Of a DNA stretch of 64,000 nucleotides, positions 42,102-50,615 are shown piece after piece (the first letter of the stretch is position 1; each line of letters begins with the position of its first letter). The notes under the pieces are model-generated. The model was not told the DNA's origin. It did not search any database and worked only from the letters and a program-made list of their open reading frames with translations. The stretch comes from Dechloromonas hortensis (GTDB lineage: Bacteria > Pseudomonadota > Gammaproteobacteria > Burkholderiales > Rhodocyclaceae). Made by a program: the position numbers and the translations under genes. The stretch covers positions 51,976 to 115,975 of the forward strand of contig NZ_SSSQ01000014.1 in the NCBI RefSeq assembly GCF_009469765.1. The letters are read 5' to 3'.

Positions 42102-42783
42102 GGCCGTCATCGCACTGGAAAGCGTCAGCAAGACCTACGGCAGCGGCGCCGCCACGACGCAGGCGGTCTCGGACGTTTCGATGAGCGTGGCGCGCGGCAC
42201 CTGGGTCGCCATCATGGGGCCGTCCGGCCACGGCAAGAGCACGCTGCTGCAACTCATCGGTGGCCTGGACCGCCCGAGCGCCGGCCGCATCGTGCTGGAC
42301 GGCGCGGAGATCGGCAGCCTCGACGCCACGAAACTTGCGGCGGTGCGCGGCCGGAAAATCGGCTTCGTGTTCCAGTTCTTCAACCTGATGCCGTATTTGA
42401 CGGCGCTGGAGAACGTCGAGATTGCGCTGTGGCTCGGCGGTGCGGCCAAGCGCAACGGACGCGCCATGGAACTGCTGGAACACTTTGGCCTGGGCGACAA
42501 GGCCCACCACCTGCCGGGCATGCTCTCGGGTGGACAGCAGCAGCGCGTCGCCATCGCCCGGGCGCTGGCCAACGACCCCGACATCCTGCTCATGGACGAG
42601 CCCACGGGCAACCTGGATTCCGCCGCCGAGGCCGAACTGCTGACCTTGCTGGACGGCTTGCACCAGGCCGGCAAGACGCTCCTCATGGTGACCCACAATC
42701 CGGCGGTGGCGGCGCGCGCCGAGCGCGTGCTGCAGGTCAAGGACGGCCGGATCGTCGCGGATACACGCAATGGGACGGTTTAG
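42094..42783 (+). CDS. MacB/LolD-type ABC transporter ATPase
   Basis: A 229-residue ATPase with Walker A GPSGHGKST (residues about 43-51), the Q-loop in FVFQFFNLMPYLTALEN, the signature LSGGQQQRVAIARAL, Walker B ILLMDEPTGNLD and H-loop VTHNP. It powers the MacB-type permease. The usual G-S-G-K is changed to G-H-G-K in Walker A, which is permitted. It overlaps the permease by eight bases and the thioredoxin gene by fourteen. Confidence 0.93.
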   Translation: MSEAVIALESVSKTYGSGAATTQAVSDVSMSVARGTWVAIMGPSGHGKSTLLQLIGGLDRPSAGRIVLDGAEIGSLDATKLAAVRGRKIGFVFQFFNLMPYLTALENVEIALWLGGAAKRNGRAMELLEHFGLGDKAHHLPGMLSGGQQQRVAIARALANDPDILLMDEPTGNLDSAAEAELLTLLDGLHQAGKTLLMVTHNPAVAARAERVLQVKDGRIVADTRNGTV

Positions 42784-43276
42784 AAGGCTCGGGCGCGGGC
42801 TGCGTTGGGCGCTGCTGGCGCTCGCCCTGGTCATGCCCTGGCATGTGCCCGTGCAAGCCGCGCCAGAGGCCCCCGCGTTCACGACCCTGGACGGGAAAAA
42901 AATCCGCCCCGGCGAGTTGCGCGGCAAACTTGTCCTGGTCAATTTCTGGGCGACGAGTTGCGGTGTCTGCCTGCAGGAAATGCCCGACCTGATCGCCACC
43001 TGGCGCCGCTATCGCAGCCGCGGCTTCGAGGTAATCGCGGTCGCCATGTCTTACGACGAGCCGGAGCAGATTCGCGCCTACATGGCGAAGCGCAGTCTGC
43101 CCTTCCCGGTGGTATTCGACCGGGACGGCGCGCTGGCGCGGGAGTTCGAGGGCGTGCGCGCCACGCCGACGACCTTCCTCATCGACCGCGCGGGCAAGCG
43201 CATTTCCAAGACCGTCGGCATCATCGATTTCGAGAAGTTGCGAGCCTTCCTCGAATCGGCCGCTGCGTCCGGTTGA
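42770..43276 (+). CDS. TlpA/ResA-like thioredoxin
   Basis: A 168-residue protein with a signal or anchor (WALLALALVMPWHVPVQA) and an AhpC/TSA-type thioredoxin fold. The redox pair is in NFWATSCGVCLQEMP, with the cis-Pro in RATPTTFLID. It should reduce or isomerise disulfides on periplasmic substrates. Within the operon the likely partners are the Cys-bearing OB-fold protein, the permease or the DsbD-alpha protein, which could recharge it. The start overlaps the ATPase gene end. Confidence 0.92.
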   Translation: MGRFRRLGRGLRWALLALALVMPWHVPVQAAPEAPAFTTLDGKKIRPGELRGKLVLVNFWATSCGVCLQEMPDLIATWRRYRSRGFEVIAVAMSYDEPEQIRAYMAKRSLPFPVVFDRDGALAREFEGVRATPTTFLIDRAGKRISKTVGIIDFEKLRAFLESAAASG

Positions 43277-43316
43277 AACAAGGGTAACGATTGAACCACG
43301 CAAAAGAGGACCAAGC

Positions 43317-43766
43317 ATGACTCACACGATGACGAAACTGAAGCTGCACACTTTCCTGCTGGCGCTGCTGTCGCTCGCAGGGACGGCCGCCGCCTGGGCG
43401 GCGGAGCCCTTGCCGCCCGACCAGGCCTTCAAGCTGAAGGTTTCCTTTCGCGGCCCGAACACCGTGATCGCCGAGCTGGCGCCGGCGCCCGAGCACTACC
43501 TCTACAAGAGCAAGATCATCTTTGCCCTGAAGAATGCGAGCGGCGTGACGATCCGCCAGGTGCAACTACCGGCCGGGGAGGTCAAGAACGATCCAAACTT
43601 CGGCCAGATGGAGGTGTACCACAAGCCGATCAAGGCGGAAATCGCCTTGGACCGGACGCCCACGGCGAAGCGTCTGACCCTGCTCGCCCGCTACCAGGGT
43701 TGCAATGAGAAGCTGGGCGTGTGCTATCCACCGATCGATAAATCGGTGGACCTCGTGTTGCCATAG
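43317..43766 (+). CDS. stand-alone DsbD alpha (N-terminal) domain protein
   Basis: A 149-residue protein with signal peptide (cleavage after AWA), a beta-sandwich and the DsbD-alpha Cys pair in YQGCNEKLGVCYPPIDK. In DsbD this domain receives electrons from the membrane domain and passes them on to periplasmic partners. Here the membrane domain and C-terminal thioredoxin are absent and the gene ends in VDLVLP followed by TAG. It may be a genuine single-domain protein, or the remnant of dsbD cut when the tnpA end was joined 109 bases downstream. Confidence 0.85.
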   Translation: MTHTMTKLKLHTFLLALLSLAGTAAAWAAEPLPPDQAFKLKVSFRGPNTVIAELAPAPEHYLYKSKIIFALKNASGVTIRQVQLPAGEVKNDPNFGQMEVYHKPIKAEIALDRTPTAKRLTLLARYQGCNEKLGVCYPPIDKSVDLVLP

Positions 43767-43874
43767 CCCACCTCTGTGGGCCAGAGGGCAGAGTCGGCGA
43801 GCAGGATGCCAAGTTCGCCCCGAATGCGGCAGCAGCCATGAAATCTACCAACACCTACGCACGGATGACTGACC

Positions 43875-46844
43875 ATGCCCCGCCGCAGTTTGTTGACTCC
43901 TGCCGAGCGCACCGGCTTGCTTGCCTTCCCAACAACTGACGACGAATTCATCCGGCATTACACCTTCTCGGAACCCGACCTGTCGGCCATTCGCCAGCGA
44001 CGCGGCAATCACAACCGGCTCGGTTTCGCGGTGCAGTTGTGTTATTTGCGCTATCCCGGCTTTGTCCTTCCAACCGACGCGGAGCCACCCGCGCCCTTGC
44101 TGTCCATCGTCAGCCGCCAATTACGTGTCGAGCCCGACATCTGGCCACAGTATGCCCAGCGAGCGGAGACCCGGCGTGAACACCTGACGGAATTGCAGGC
44201 ATGGCTGAACCTATCGCCGTTCGCCATTGCCGATTACCGGCGTTTCGTCCACCAACTCGCCGAACTGGCCCAGCAGACAGACCGTGGCATCGTGCTGGCC
44301 GAAGCGCTCGTCGAAATGTTGCGACAGCAGCGCATCATCATGCCGGCGCTCGATGTCATCGAGCGTGTGTGCAGCGAAGCGCTCACGCGGGGCACGCGCC
44401 AGGTGTACGAGGCGCTGACTGCGCCGCTGTCGGAACATCATCGGCGCGCACTTGATGGACTGCTGGCGATCCGGGAAGGCACCAAGGGCAGCGGTCTCAT
44501 CTGGCTGCGTCAGCCGCCCGGCCCACCGAAGCCCAAGCATGTGCTGAACCACCTGGAGCGCCTGAAAACCGTCCGCGAACTGTGGCTGCCGGATGGTCTC
44601 GAACACGCCATCCACCAGAACCGGCTGCTGAAGCTGGCCCGCGAGGGCGGGCAGATGACGGCGCAGCACCTGCGCGACTTGGAGCCGGCCCGCCGCTATG
44701 CCACGCTGGTCGCAGTAATACTCGACACGCGTGCCACGCTGATCGACGAAATCATCGACCTGCATGACCGGTTCATGGGAACGCTGTTCAGCAAGGCCAA
44801 GCGTAACCATGCCGACCGCTTCCAGCAGTCCGGCAAGGCGATCAACGACAAGGTGCGCCTGTACTCGCGCATCGGCCGTGCCCTGCTGGACGCCAAGCAG
44901 TCGGGCGGCGATCCGTTCGCCGCCATCGAGGCCATCATTCCGTGGGAGGTGTTCAGCGAAAGCATCACCGAAGCGGAAACACTGGCCCAGCCGGAGGACT
45001 TTGACTTCCTGTCCCTGGTCGGCGATGGCTTCACCCAGCTTCGGCGCTACACGCCAATCTTGCTGGAAGCGCTGACCATGAAGGCCGCACCGACAGCGCG
45101 GGAGCTGCTGGCCGGCGTCGAAGTGCTGAAAGGCATGAATGAGCGCCAGGCGCGCAAGGTGCCGGACGATGCACCGACCTCATTTGTGCGCAAGCGCTGG
45201 GAAAATCTGGTGCGTACGGCGGACGGATTGGATCGCCGTTTCTATGAGCTGTGTGTATTGTCGGAGCTGAAGAATTCGCTGCGCTCAGGCGATATCTGGG
45301 TACAGGGATCGCGGCAGTTCAAGGACTTCGAGGAATACCTGTTGCCGGCACCGCGCTTCACGGCGCAGCGCGAACAGAAGGAGCTTGGCCTCGCTGTCGA
45401 AGTCGACTGCGAGCGCTTCTTGCAGAACCGACTGTCGTTGCTGGAACGAGAGCTGGCGACCGTAGAACGGCTCGCCACCGCCAACGAATTGCCCGATGCC
45501 GCTGTCACCAGCAGTGGCCGCCTCAAGATCACGCCGCTGGATAATGCTGTCCCGGACGAGGCCGACGCGTTGATGCAGCAGGCTTACAGCCTGTTGCCGC
45601 ATTTGAAGATTACCGAGCTGCTGCTGGAAGTCGATAGCTGGACGGGCTTCACCCGCCACTTCAAGCACCTCAAGAGCGGCGCGGCAGCCGACGACCAGCA
45701 CCTGCTGCTGACGACCATTCTGGCCGATGCCATCAACCTGGGCCTGAGCAAGATGGCCGAATCCTGCCCCGGCACGACCTACGCCAAACTGACCTGGTTG
45801 CAGGCTTGGCATATCCGCGACGAAACCTACTCGGCCGGGCTGGGCGAACTGGTCAATGCGCAGTTCCGGCAACCGTTCGCTGCCTATTGGGGCGATGGCA
45901 CCACGTCGTCGTCGGACGGCCAGAACTTCAAGGCCGGCGGTCGAGGCCAGTTCGCCGGCCAGGTGAACCTGAAATACGGCCAGGAACCGGGCGTGCAGTT
46001 CTACACCCACATCTCCGACCAGTACGCGCCGTTCCACACCAAAGTCATCAACGCCACGGTGCGCGACGCCACCCACGTTCTGGACGGCTTGCTATATCAC
46101 GAGTCGGACTTGCGCATCGAGGAGCACTACACCGACACAGCAGGCTTCACTGACCATGTATTCGCGCTGATGCACCTGCTCGGTTTCCGTTTCGCACCGC
46201 GCATCCGCGACTTGGCCGACAAGCGCCTGTACATCCACGGTGACGCGAAACAGTATCCGACGCTCGCCGGCCTGATCGGCGGCAGCGTCAATGTGAAGCA
46301 CGTCCGCGCGCATTGGGATGAAATCCTGCGGCTGGCGGCGTCGATCAAGCAAGGCACTGTCACCGCCTCATTGATGCTGCGCAAGCTCGGCAGCTATCCG
46401 CGCCAGAACGGTCTGGCGGTGGCGCTGCGTGAGTTGGGGCGCATCGAGCGCACGCTCTTCGCGCTCGACTGGATGCAGAACGTCGAATTGCGCCGGCGCG
46501 TGCAGATCGGCTTGAACAAGGGTGAGGCCAAGAACGCGCTGGCCCGCGCCGTGTTCCTGAACCGGCTCGGCGAAATCCGCGACCGCAGTTTCGAGAACCA
46601 GCGATATCGCGCGAGCGGCCTCAACCTAGTGGTCTCTGCCATCGTGTTGTGGAATACGGTCTACCTGGAACGGGCGGTGCAGGCACTGCGGGATTCGGGG
46701 AAAGATGTGGACGACAAGCTGCTGCCACACCTATCGCCGCTGGGCTGGGAGCATATCAATCTGACCGGCGATTACATCTGGCGGCAGAGCAGGCAGGTCG
46801 AACAGGGCAAGTTCAGACCACTACGGATGCTCGGCGAGGCTTAG
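43875..46844 (+). CDS. tnpA: Tn3-family (Tn21 subgroup) transposase TnpA
   Basis: A 989-residue transposase, full-length for the subgroup. It has the N-terminal DUF4158-type region (MPRRSLLTPAERTGLLAFP), the catalytic stretch around FAAYWGDGTTSSSDGQNFK (first Asp near residue 680), HYTDTAGFTDHVF and a final ITGDY-like block (HINLTGDYIWRQ). The stop lies within the right inverted repeat. It probably mobilises the whole 17.9-kb element. Related to, but distinct from, the partial copy at the window start. Confidence 0.97.
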   Translation: MPRRSLLTPAERTGLLAFPTTDDEFIRHYTFSEPDLSAIRQRRGNHNRLGFAVQLCYLRYPGFVLPTDAEPPAPLLSIVSRQLRVEPDIWPQYAQRAETRREHLTELQAWLNLSPFAIADYRRFVHQLAELAQQTDRGIVLAEALVEMLRQQRIIMPALDVIERVCSEALTRGTRQVYEALTAPLSEHHRRALDGLLAIREGTKGSGLIWLRQPPGPPKPKHVLNHLERLKTVRELWLPDGLEHAIHQNRLLKLAREGGQMTAQHLRDLEPARRYATLVAVILDTRATLIDEIIDLHDRFMGTLFSKAKRNHADRFQQSGKAINDKVRLYSRIGRALLDAKQSGGDPFAAIEAIIPWEVFSESITEAETLAQPEDFDFLSLVGDGFTQLRRYTPILLEALTMKAAPTARELLAGVEVLKGMNERQARKVPDDAPTSFVRKRWENLVRTADGLDRRFYELCVLSELKNSLRSGDIWVQGSRQFKDFEEYLLPAPRFTAQREQKELGLAVEVDCERFLQNRLSLLERELATVERLATANELPDAAVTSSGRLKITPLDNAVPDEADALMQQAYSLLPHLKITELLLEVDSWTGFTRHFKHLKSGAAADDQHLLLTTILADAINLGLSKMAESCPGTTYAKLTWLQAWHIRDETYSAGLGELVNAQFRQPFAAYWGDGTTSSSDGQNFKAGGRGQFAGQVNLKYGQEPGVQFYTHISDQYAPFHTKVINATVRDATHVLDGLLYHESDLRIEEHYTDTAGFTDHVFALMHLLGFRFAPRIRDLADKRLYIHGDAKQYPTLAGLIGGSVNVKHVRAHWDEILRLAASIKQGTVTASLMLRKLGSYPRQNGLAVALRELGRIERTLFALDWMQNVELRRRVQIGLNKGEAKNALARAVFLNRLGEIRDRSFENQRYRASGLNLVVSAIVLWNTVYLERAVQALRDSGKDVDDKLLPHLSPLGWEHINLTGDYIWRQSRQVEQGKFRPLRMLGEA

Positions 46845-46877
46845 CGTACGTTTTTTTCCGTTTCGTGAGCAGACCCC
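46840..46877 (+). repeat. right 38-bp inverted repeat of the Tn21-like transposon
   Basis: It starts CTTAGCGTACG, overlaps the tnpA stop and ends in ACCCC. It is the complement of the left repeat with one mismatch. Confidence 0.95.
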
Positions 46878-46919
46878 AGTGACGATGAAGAGGCCCAATA
46901 TCTTCAGGAACTCCAACAT
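46878..46919 (-). pseudogene. ynfA (UPF0060) start, truncated by the transposon
   Basis: Fourteen codons from ATG 46919 read MLEFLKILGLFIVT and then run straight into the inverted repeat. The sequence matches the N-terminus of betaproteobacterial UPF0060/YnfA membrane proteins, which continue ALAEIVGCYLP. The rest of the gene is not on the other side of the transposon. Confidence 0.6.
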
Positions 46920-46952
46920 GCTTTTCTCCTTGAACCGTTTCATTGTAGCCGC

Positions 46953-46983
46953 TTGACCTTGTAGCGACTCAAGGGTTTTTAAT
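46953..46983 (+). promoter_or_regulatory. MerR/CadR-type promoter of cadA
   Basis: TTGACC (46953) and TTTAAT (46978) are 19 bases apart. The spacer holds the imperfect dyad ACCTTGTAGCGACTCAAGGG, like CadR/PbrR operators. A promoter-like pair (TTGAGT, N19, TACAAT) is also present on the other strand towards the ynfA remnant. Confidence 0.7.
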
Positions 46984-47007
46984 GGCATCAACGAACAGGA
47001 GATTGCC

Positions 47008-49245
47008 ATGCCCCCCCATGCCGAGAAGCACCGATCCAATGAGCCTGAACGCTGCGCGTGTTCAGGTGGCTGTACGACTGATACGACCTCCACTCAGGAT
47101 GCGCCGCGTGTCTCCGTATCCCACTCCTCAGGGAAATCGAGCGTTTTTCGGATTCCCGCCATGGACTGCCCGAACGAAGAAAACGATATTCGCAAGGCAC
47201 TAGCAGGCATCGATGGGATTCGGTCGCTACGCTTCGAACTGGCTGCCCGGACCCTGACCATTGATGCCGAGCAGTCCGTCCAGAAAAGTGCGTTACAGGC
47301 CATCCGTCAGCTCGGTTTTGAAGTGTTGCCCATTGAGCATGAACAGACCGAAGTCCCATCAGGTCTCGGCGAGATCAGTAAGGCCTTGATCGCCCTGGCA
47401 TTGGCCATCGGAGCCGAGGCGTTGGATTTCTTTGCACCCGATACCCTGCTGTTCAAGGGGCTGGGCATGGCGTTGGCAGCGGCTGCCATTGCCTTCTCCG
47501 GATTCTCCACTTATCGCAAGGGATTGTCCGCATTGCGGCGCGGCCAATTGAACATGAACGCCCTGATGGGCGTCGCCGTGACTGGCGCTTTCCTGATCGG
47601 TCAATGGCCGGAAGCAGCGATGGTCATGGCGCTTTACGCCATCGCCGAACTCATCGAGGCCCGGTCCGTCGATCGGGCACGCAACGCTATCAAGGGGCTC
47701 CTCGCCTTGGCCCCGGAAACCGCAGAGATTCGCCAAGGCGATGGTGGCTGGCTGGAGACGCCGGCCGACAAGGTCGTCATCGGTGCACTGGCACGGGTCA
47801 AGCCTGGTGCCCGCATCCCGCTGGATGGACGAGTGACCGCCGGCAGCAGTGCGGTCAACCAGGCGCCGGTCACCGGCGAGAGCATTCCTGTCGACAAGAC
47901 AACTGGCGATCCCGTTTTCGCCGGCACTATCAACGAGACCAGCACGCTGGAATTCGAGGTGACGGCTGCCGCCAACAACACGACCCTGGCCCGCATCATC
48001 CATGCCGTCGAGGCAGCCCAAGGCACGCGGGCTCCCACCCAGCGCTTCGTGGATCGCTTTGCCGCCATTTATACGCCGGCCATTTTTGCGATTGCCGTGG
48101 CCGTGGCCATTTGCGGCCCCTGGCTGTTCGATTGGATGTGGACACAGGCGCTCTACAAGGCACTGGTTCTCCTGGTAATTGCCTGTCCCTGTGCGCTAGT
48201 TATCGCTACGCCGGTTACAGTTGTCAGCGGACTGGCCGCAGCCGCTCAGCGCGGCATCCTGATCAAGGGCGGCGTCTATCTGGAAGAGGCCCGTAAACTG
48301 CGCGCCATCGCTCTCGACAAGACCGGCACCATCACGGAAGGCAAGCCTCGTCTGGTAGCCACAGAGGTGCTGTCCCCCTTCGATCCAGAAGCAAAGGTGC
48401 TTTCCTGGGCCGCCAGCCTGGCCGGTCATTCGGACCACCCCGTTTCGAAGGCTATCGCCACCGGCCTGAACCTGCCGGAAAACGGCCTCACCGACTTCAC
48501 CGCGCTTCCCGGTCGCGGCATCGAGGCCCGCCTGGACGGGCATACCTTGATTCTTGGTAACCATCGCTTGATCGAGGATCGTGGTCTGTGCAGCCCAGAG
48601 ATCGAGGCGCGTCTTGCCGTTCATGAAAGTCAAGGGCGAACCGCCACTCTGCTGGCTACCGAGGATCGGGTACTGGCTATCTTCGCGGTGGCTGACACCA
48701 TCAAGGAAAGCTCGCGGGAAGCGATTACCGATCTGCATCGCCTTGGTGTCACGTCGGTCATGCTCACCGGCGACAACGTAGCAACCGCAACCAGTATTGC
48801 CCGCCAGGCGGGAATCGACGATGCACGAGGCAACCTGCTGCCGGAGGACAAGCTGGCTGCTATCGAGGAACTGCAGGGGCGCTATGGCCCGACGGCAATG
48901 ACCGGCGACGGTATCAACGATGCGCCCGCCCTGGCACGTGCCGATATCGGTGTTGCCATGGGCGCTGCCGGCACCGATACCGCCATGGAGGCCGCCGACG
49001 TGGTCATCATGAACGACGATTTGCGACGTATCCCGGAAACCATCCGTTTGTCCCGCCAGACACACGCCGTGCTCTGGCAGAACATCGCACTGGCCTTGGG
49101 CATCAAGGTCGTATTTCTCGGGCTCGCGGTGTTCGGAAATGCCACGATGTGGATGGCGGTATTTGCTGACATGGGCGCCAGTCTACTGGTCGTCGCTAAC
49201 GGCCTGCGAACGTTGCGAACCTCTGCGCCGCAAACCAGAGACTGA
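47008..49245 (+). CDS. cadA: CadA-type Zn/Cd/Pb-exporting P1B ATPase
   Basis: A 745-residue P1B ATPase. The N-terminus has a Cys/His-rich leader (CACSGGC) and an HMA-like domain with the metal site MDCPNEEN at residues 52-59 in place of CxxC. CPC is in VIACPCALVIATP (about residue 393), DKTGT near 437 and GDGINDAPALARAD near 633. The CPCALVIATP block marks the divalent Zn/Cd/Pb class. It pumps metal from cytoplasm to periplasm, where CzcCBA can take over. The start ATG 47008 follows AGGAG; a MerR-type promoter lies upstream. Confidence 0.94.
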   Translation: MPPHAEKHRSNEPERCACSGGCTTDTTSTQDAPRVSVSHSSGKSSVFRIPAMDCPNEENDIRKALAGIDGIRSLRFELAARTLTIDAEQSVQKSALQAIRQLGFEVLPIEHEQTEVPSGLGEISKALIALALAIGAEALDFFAPDTLLFKGLGMALAAAAIAFSGFSTYRKGLSALRRGQLNMNALMGVAVTGAFLIGQWPEAAMVMALYAIAELIEARSVDRARNAIKGLLALAPETAEIRQGDGGWLETPADKVVIGALARVKPGARIPLDGRVTAGSSAVNQAPVTGESIPVDKTTGDPVFAGTINETSTLEFEVTAAANNTTLARIIHAVEAAQGTRAPTQRFVDRFAAIYTPAIFAIAVAVAICGPWLFDWMWTQALYKALVLLVIACPCALVIATPVTVVSGLAAAAQRGILIKGGVYLEEARKLRAIALDKTGTITEGKPRLVATEVLSPFDPEAKVLSWAASLAGHSDHPVSKAIATGLNLPENGLTDFTALPGRGIEARLDGHTLILGNHRLIEDRGLCSPEIEARLAVHESQGRTATLLATEDRVLAIFAVADTIKESSREAITDLHRLGVTSVMLTGDNVATATSIARQAGIDDARGNLLPEDKLAAIEELQGRYGPTAMTGDGINDAPALARADIGVAMGAAGTDTAMEAADVVIMNDDLRRIPETIRLSRQTHAVLWQNIALALGIKVVFLGLAVFGNATMWMAVFADMGASLLVVANGLRTLRTSAPQTRD

Positions 49246-49283
49246 AGACCCGTTGGCCTGCATCGACGAAAGCAGCGAGGCCG

Positions 49284-50615
49284 TCAGCAGGCCAGTCGTA
49301 CGCCTATTTCGGTCTCGCCATCGGCGGATATTGCGAATGCCGCCCCGTCATGCATCCGGGCAATCGCGCTAACAATGGCGAGACCCAGTCCATGATTTTG
49401 GTGGCCGTGGCTACGTGACGTGTCTACGCGGAAAAAGCGATCGAAGATGTGGGGCTGGCTTGCAGCAGGAATCGGTTCCCCCTGGTTGATCACCGAGAGC
49501 TTTAGTTGTCCATCTGCTTCCGGCGCTATCCGGATCAAGATTGCACTTCCGTGCTCAGCATACCGGGCCGCATTATTCAGTAAATTGGACAGTACGCGCC
49601 GTAGCAGTGCAGCATCGAATAGGCCGGATGCATCACCTTCAATCGACAACTGAAGGTCGGACTCAATCAGCACTGCTTCATAGTAGTCAGCCACCTCAGT
49701 GCAGAGTTGGGCGAGGCTTTGAACGGGTATCCGCCGGGCTTTTGCACCCCGGTCGGCTTGCGACAGGAACAGCATGTCATTAACGATGCCCGACAGCCTG
49801 TGCATTTCTTCGAGATTCGCACCGATGCAATCACGCAGATTTTCATCCTTGTCGTTGCTACGCAAAGCCAATTCACTGCTAGCGATGATATTCGCCAACG
49901 GCGTTCTCAATTCGTGCGCTACATCGGCATTGAATCCTTCGAGTTGCTGGTAGGCTTTTTCCAGTCGATTTAGCAAATCGTTGAACTGATCGACAAGCAC
50001 TTGTAGCTCGGCGGGAATCCCCTCAGTTTCCAACCGTTTGTCGAGGGAAAGTATTGCGAGACAGCGTGTTTGCTCAGCCAGTGTCCGAATGGGGGTCAGT
50101 CCAAAATAAACGAGCAGGTAACCGCCCACGGTGATCGCAGTACTGCCGATCAATGCAGCCCCCCAAAGAATGGCTGCGAGGCGATCCAGAATAGCCTCGT
50201 CGGGTGCAGTGTCGAGCGCCAATTCGGCAACGGCAAAATCTGTCCTCGAAGCTTCCTCGGGGAGTGCAAGCGAGAGAAAGCGCGCTTTTAACGGCCAAGC
50301 ACTTGGCGTCGAAATGAAACGAGCCCCACCCAATCTATCGAGTAACTTGAGATGCAAGTCCCGATTGATCTTCAGAAGATCTTCCAGGTCATGTTCCAGT
50401 GTTCCCGGTTGCAGGTGTGCCGGCGTTTCTTCAAACAGGTGCTGAATTGCCGTACTGAGCTTTTCAAGGCGTAGATCCTGTTGTGACTCAAGATTAATTT
50501 TGACCGAGAAAAATACTCCGAGACACAAACATCCAAGGACACCCAAACTTAGTGAGGCGAGCCAGCGTACAAGGCGACCGCTCAGCGTCGGGTTAATCTG
50601 TTTGCCAAGTTTCAT
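49284..50615 (-). CDS. czcS: CzcS-type sensor histidine kinase
   Basis: A 443-residue kinase with two membrane segments (residues about 15-35 and 150-175) flanking a periplasmic loop. A HAMP region follows, with the H-box NADVAHELRTPLANII (His near 235), the N-box NLLNNAARYAEHG and the G-box HGLGLAIVSAIARMH. It overlaps the regulator by four bases. It probably senses periplasmic Zn/Cd/Co for the downstream czc genes. The sequence is clearly different from CopS at 25566. Confidence 0.9.
   Translation of the reverse strand: MKLGKQINPTLSGRLVRWLASLSLGVLGCLCLGVFFSVKINLESQQDLRLEKLSTAIQHLFEETPAHLQPGTLEHDLEDLLKINRDLHLKLLDRLGGARFISTPSAWPLKARFLSLALPEEASRTDFAVAELALDTAPDEAILDRLAAILWGAALIGSTAITVGGYLLVYFGLTPIRTLAEQTRCLAILSLDKRLETEGIPAELQVLVDQFNDLLNRLEKAYQQLEGFNADVAHELRTPLANIIASSELALRSNDKDENLRDCIGANLEEMHRLSGIVNDMLFLSQADRGAKARRIPVQSLAQLCTEVADYYEAVLIESDLQLSIEGDASGLFDAALLRRVLSNLLNNAARYAEHGSAILIRIAPEADGQLKLSVINQGEPIPAASQPHIFDRFFRVDTSRSHGHQNHGLGLAIVSAIARMHDGAAFAISADGETEIGVRLAC

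Larger units (their letters stand above)
28981..46877 (+). mobile_element. Tn21-like transposon, 17.9 kb, with nested Tn5053-like insertion
   Basis: The ends are 38-bp inverted repeats (28981-29018, 46840-46877) that agree at 37 of 38 positions. tnpR lies at the left end and tnpA at the right, and each gene stops inside its adjacent repeat. Between them are the res region, a complete Tn5053-like mercury transposon and a six-gene cargo operon. Flanking 5-bp sequences differ (GATTT left, AGTGA right), so the element has been rearranged since insertion, or its ends came from different events. Confidence 0.88.
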
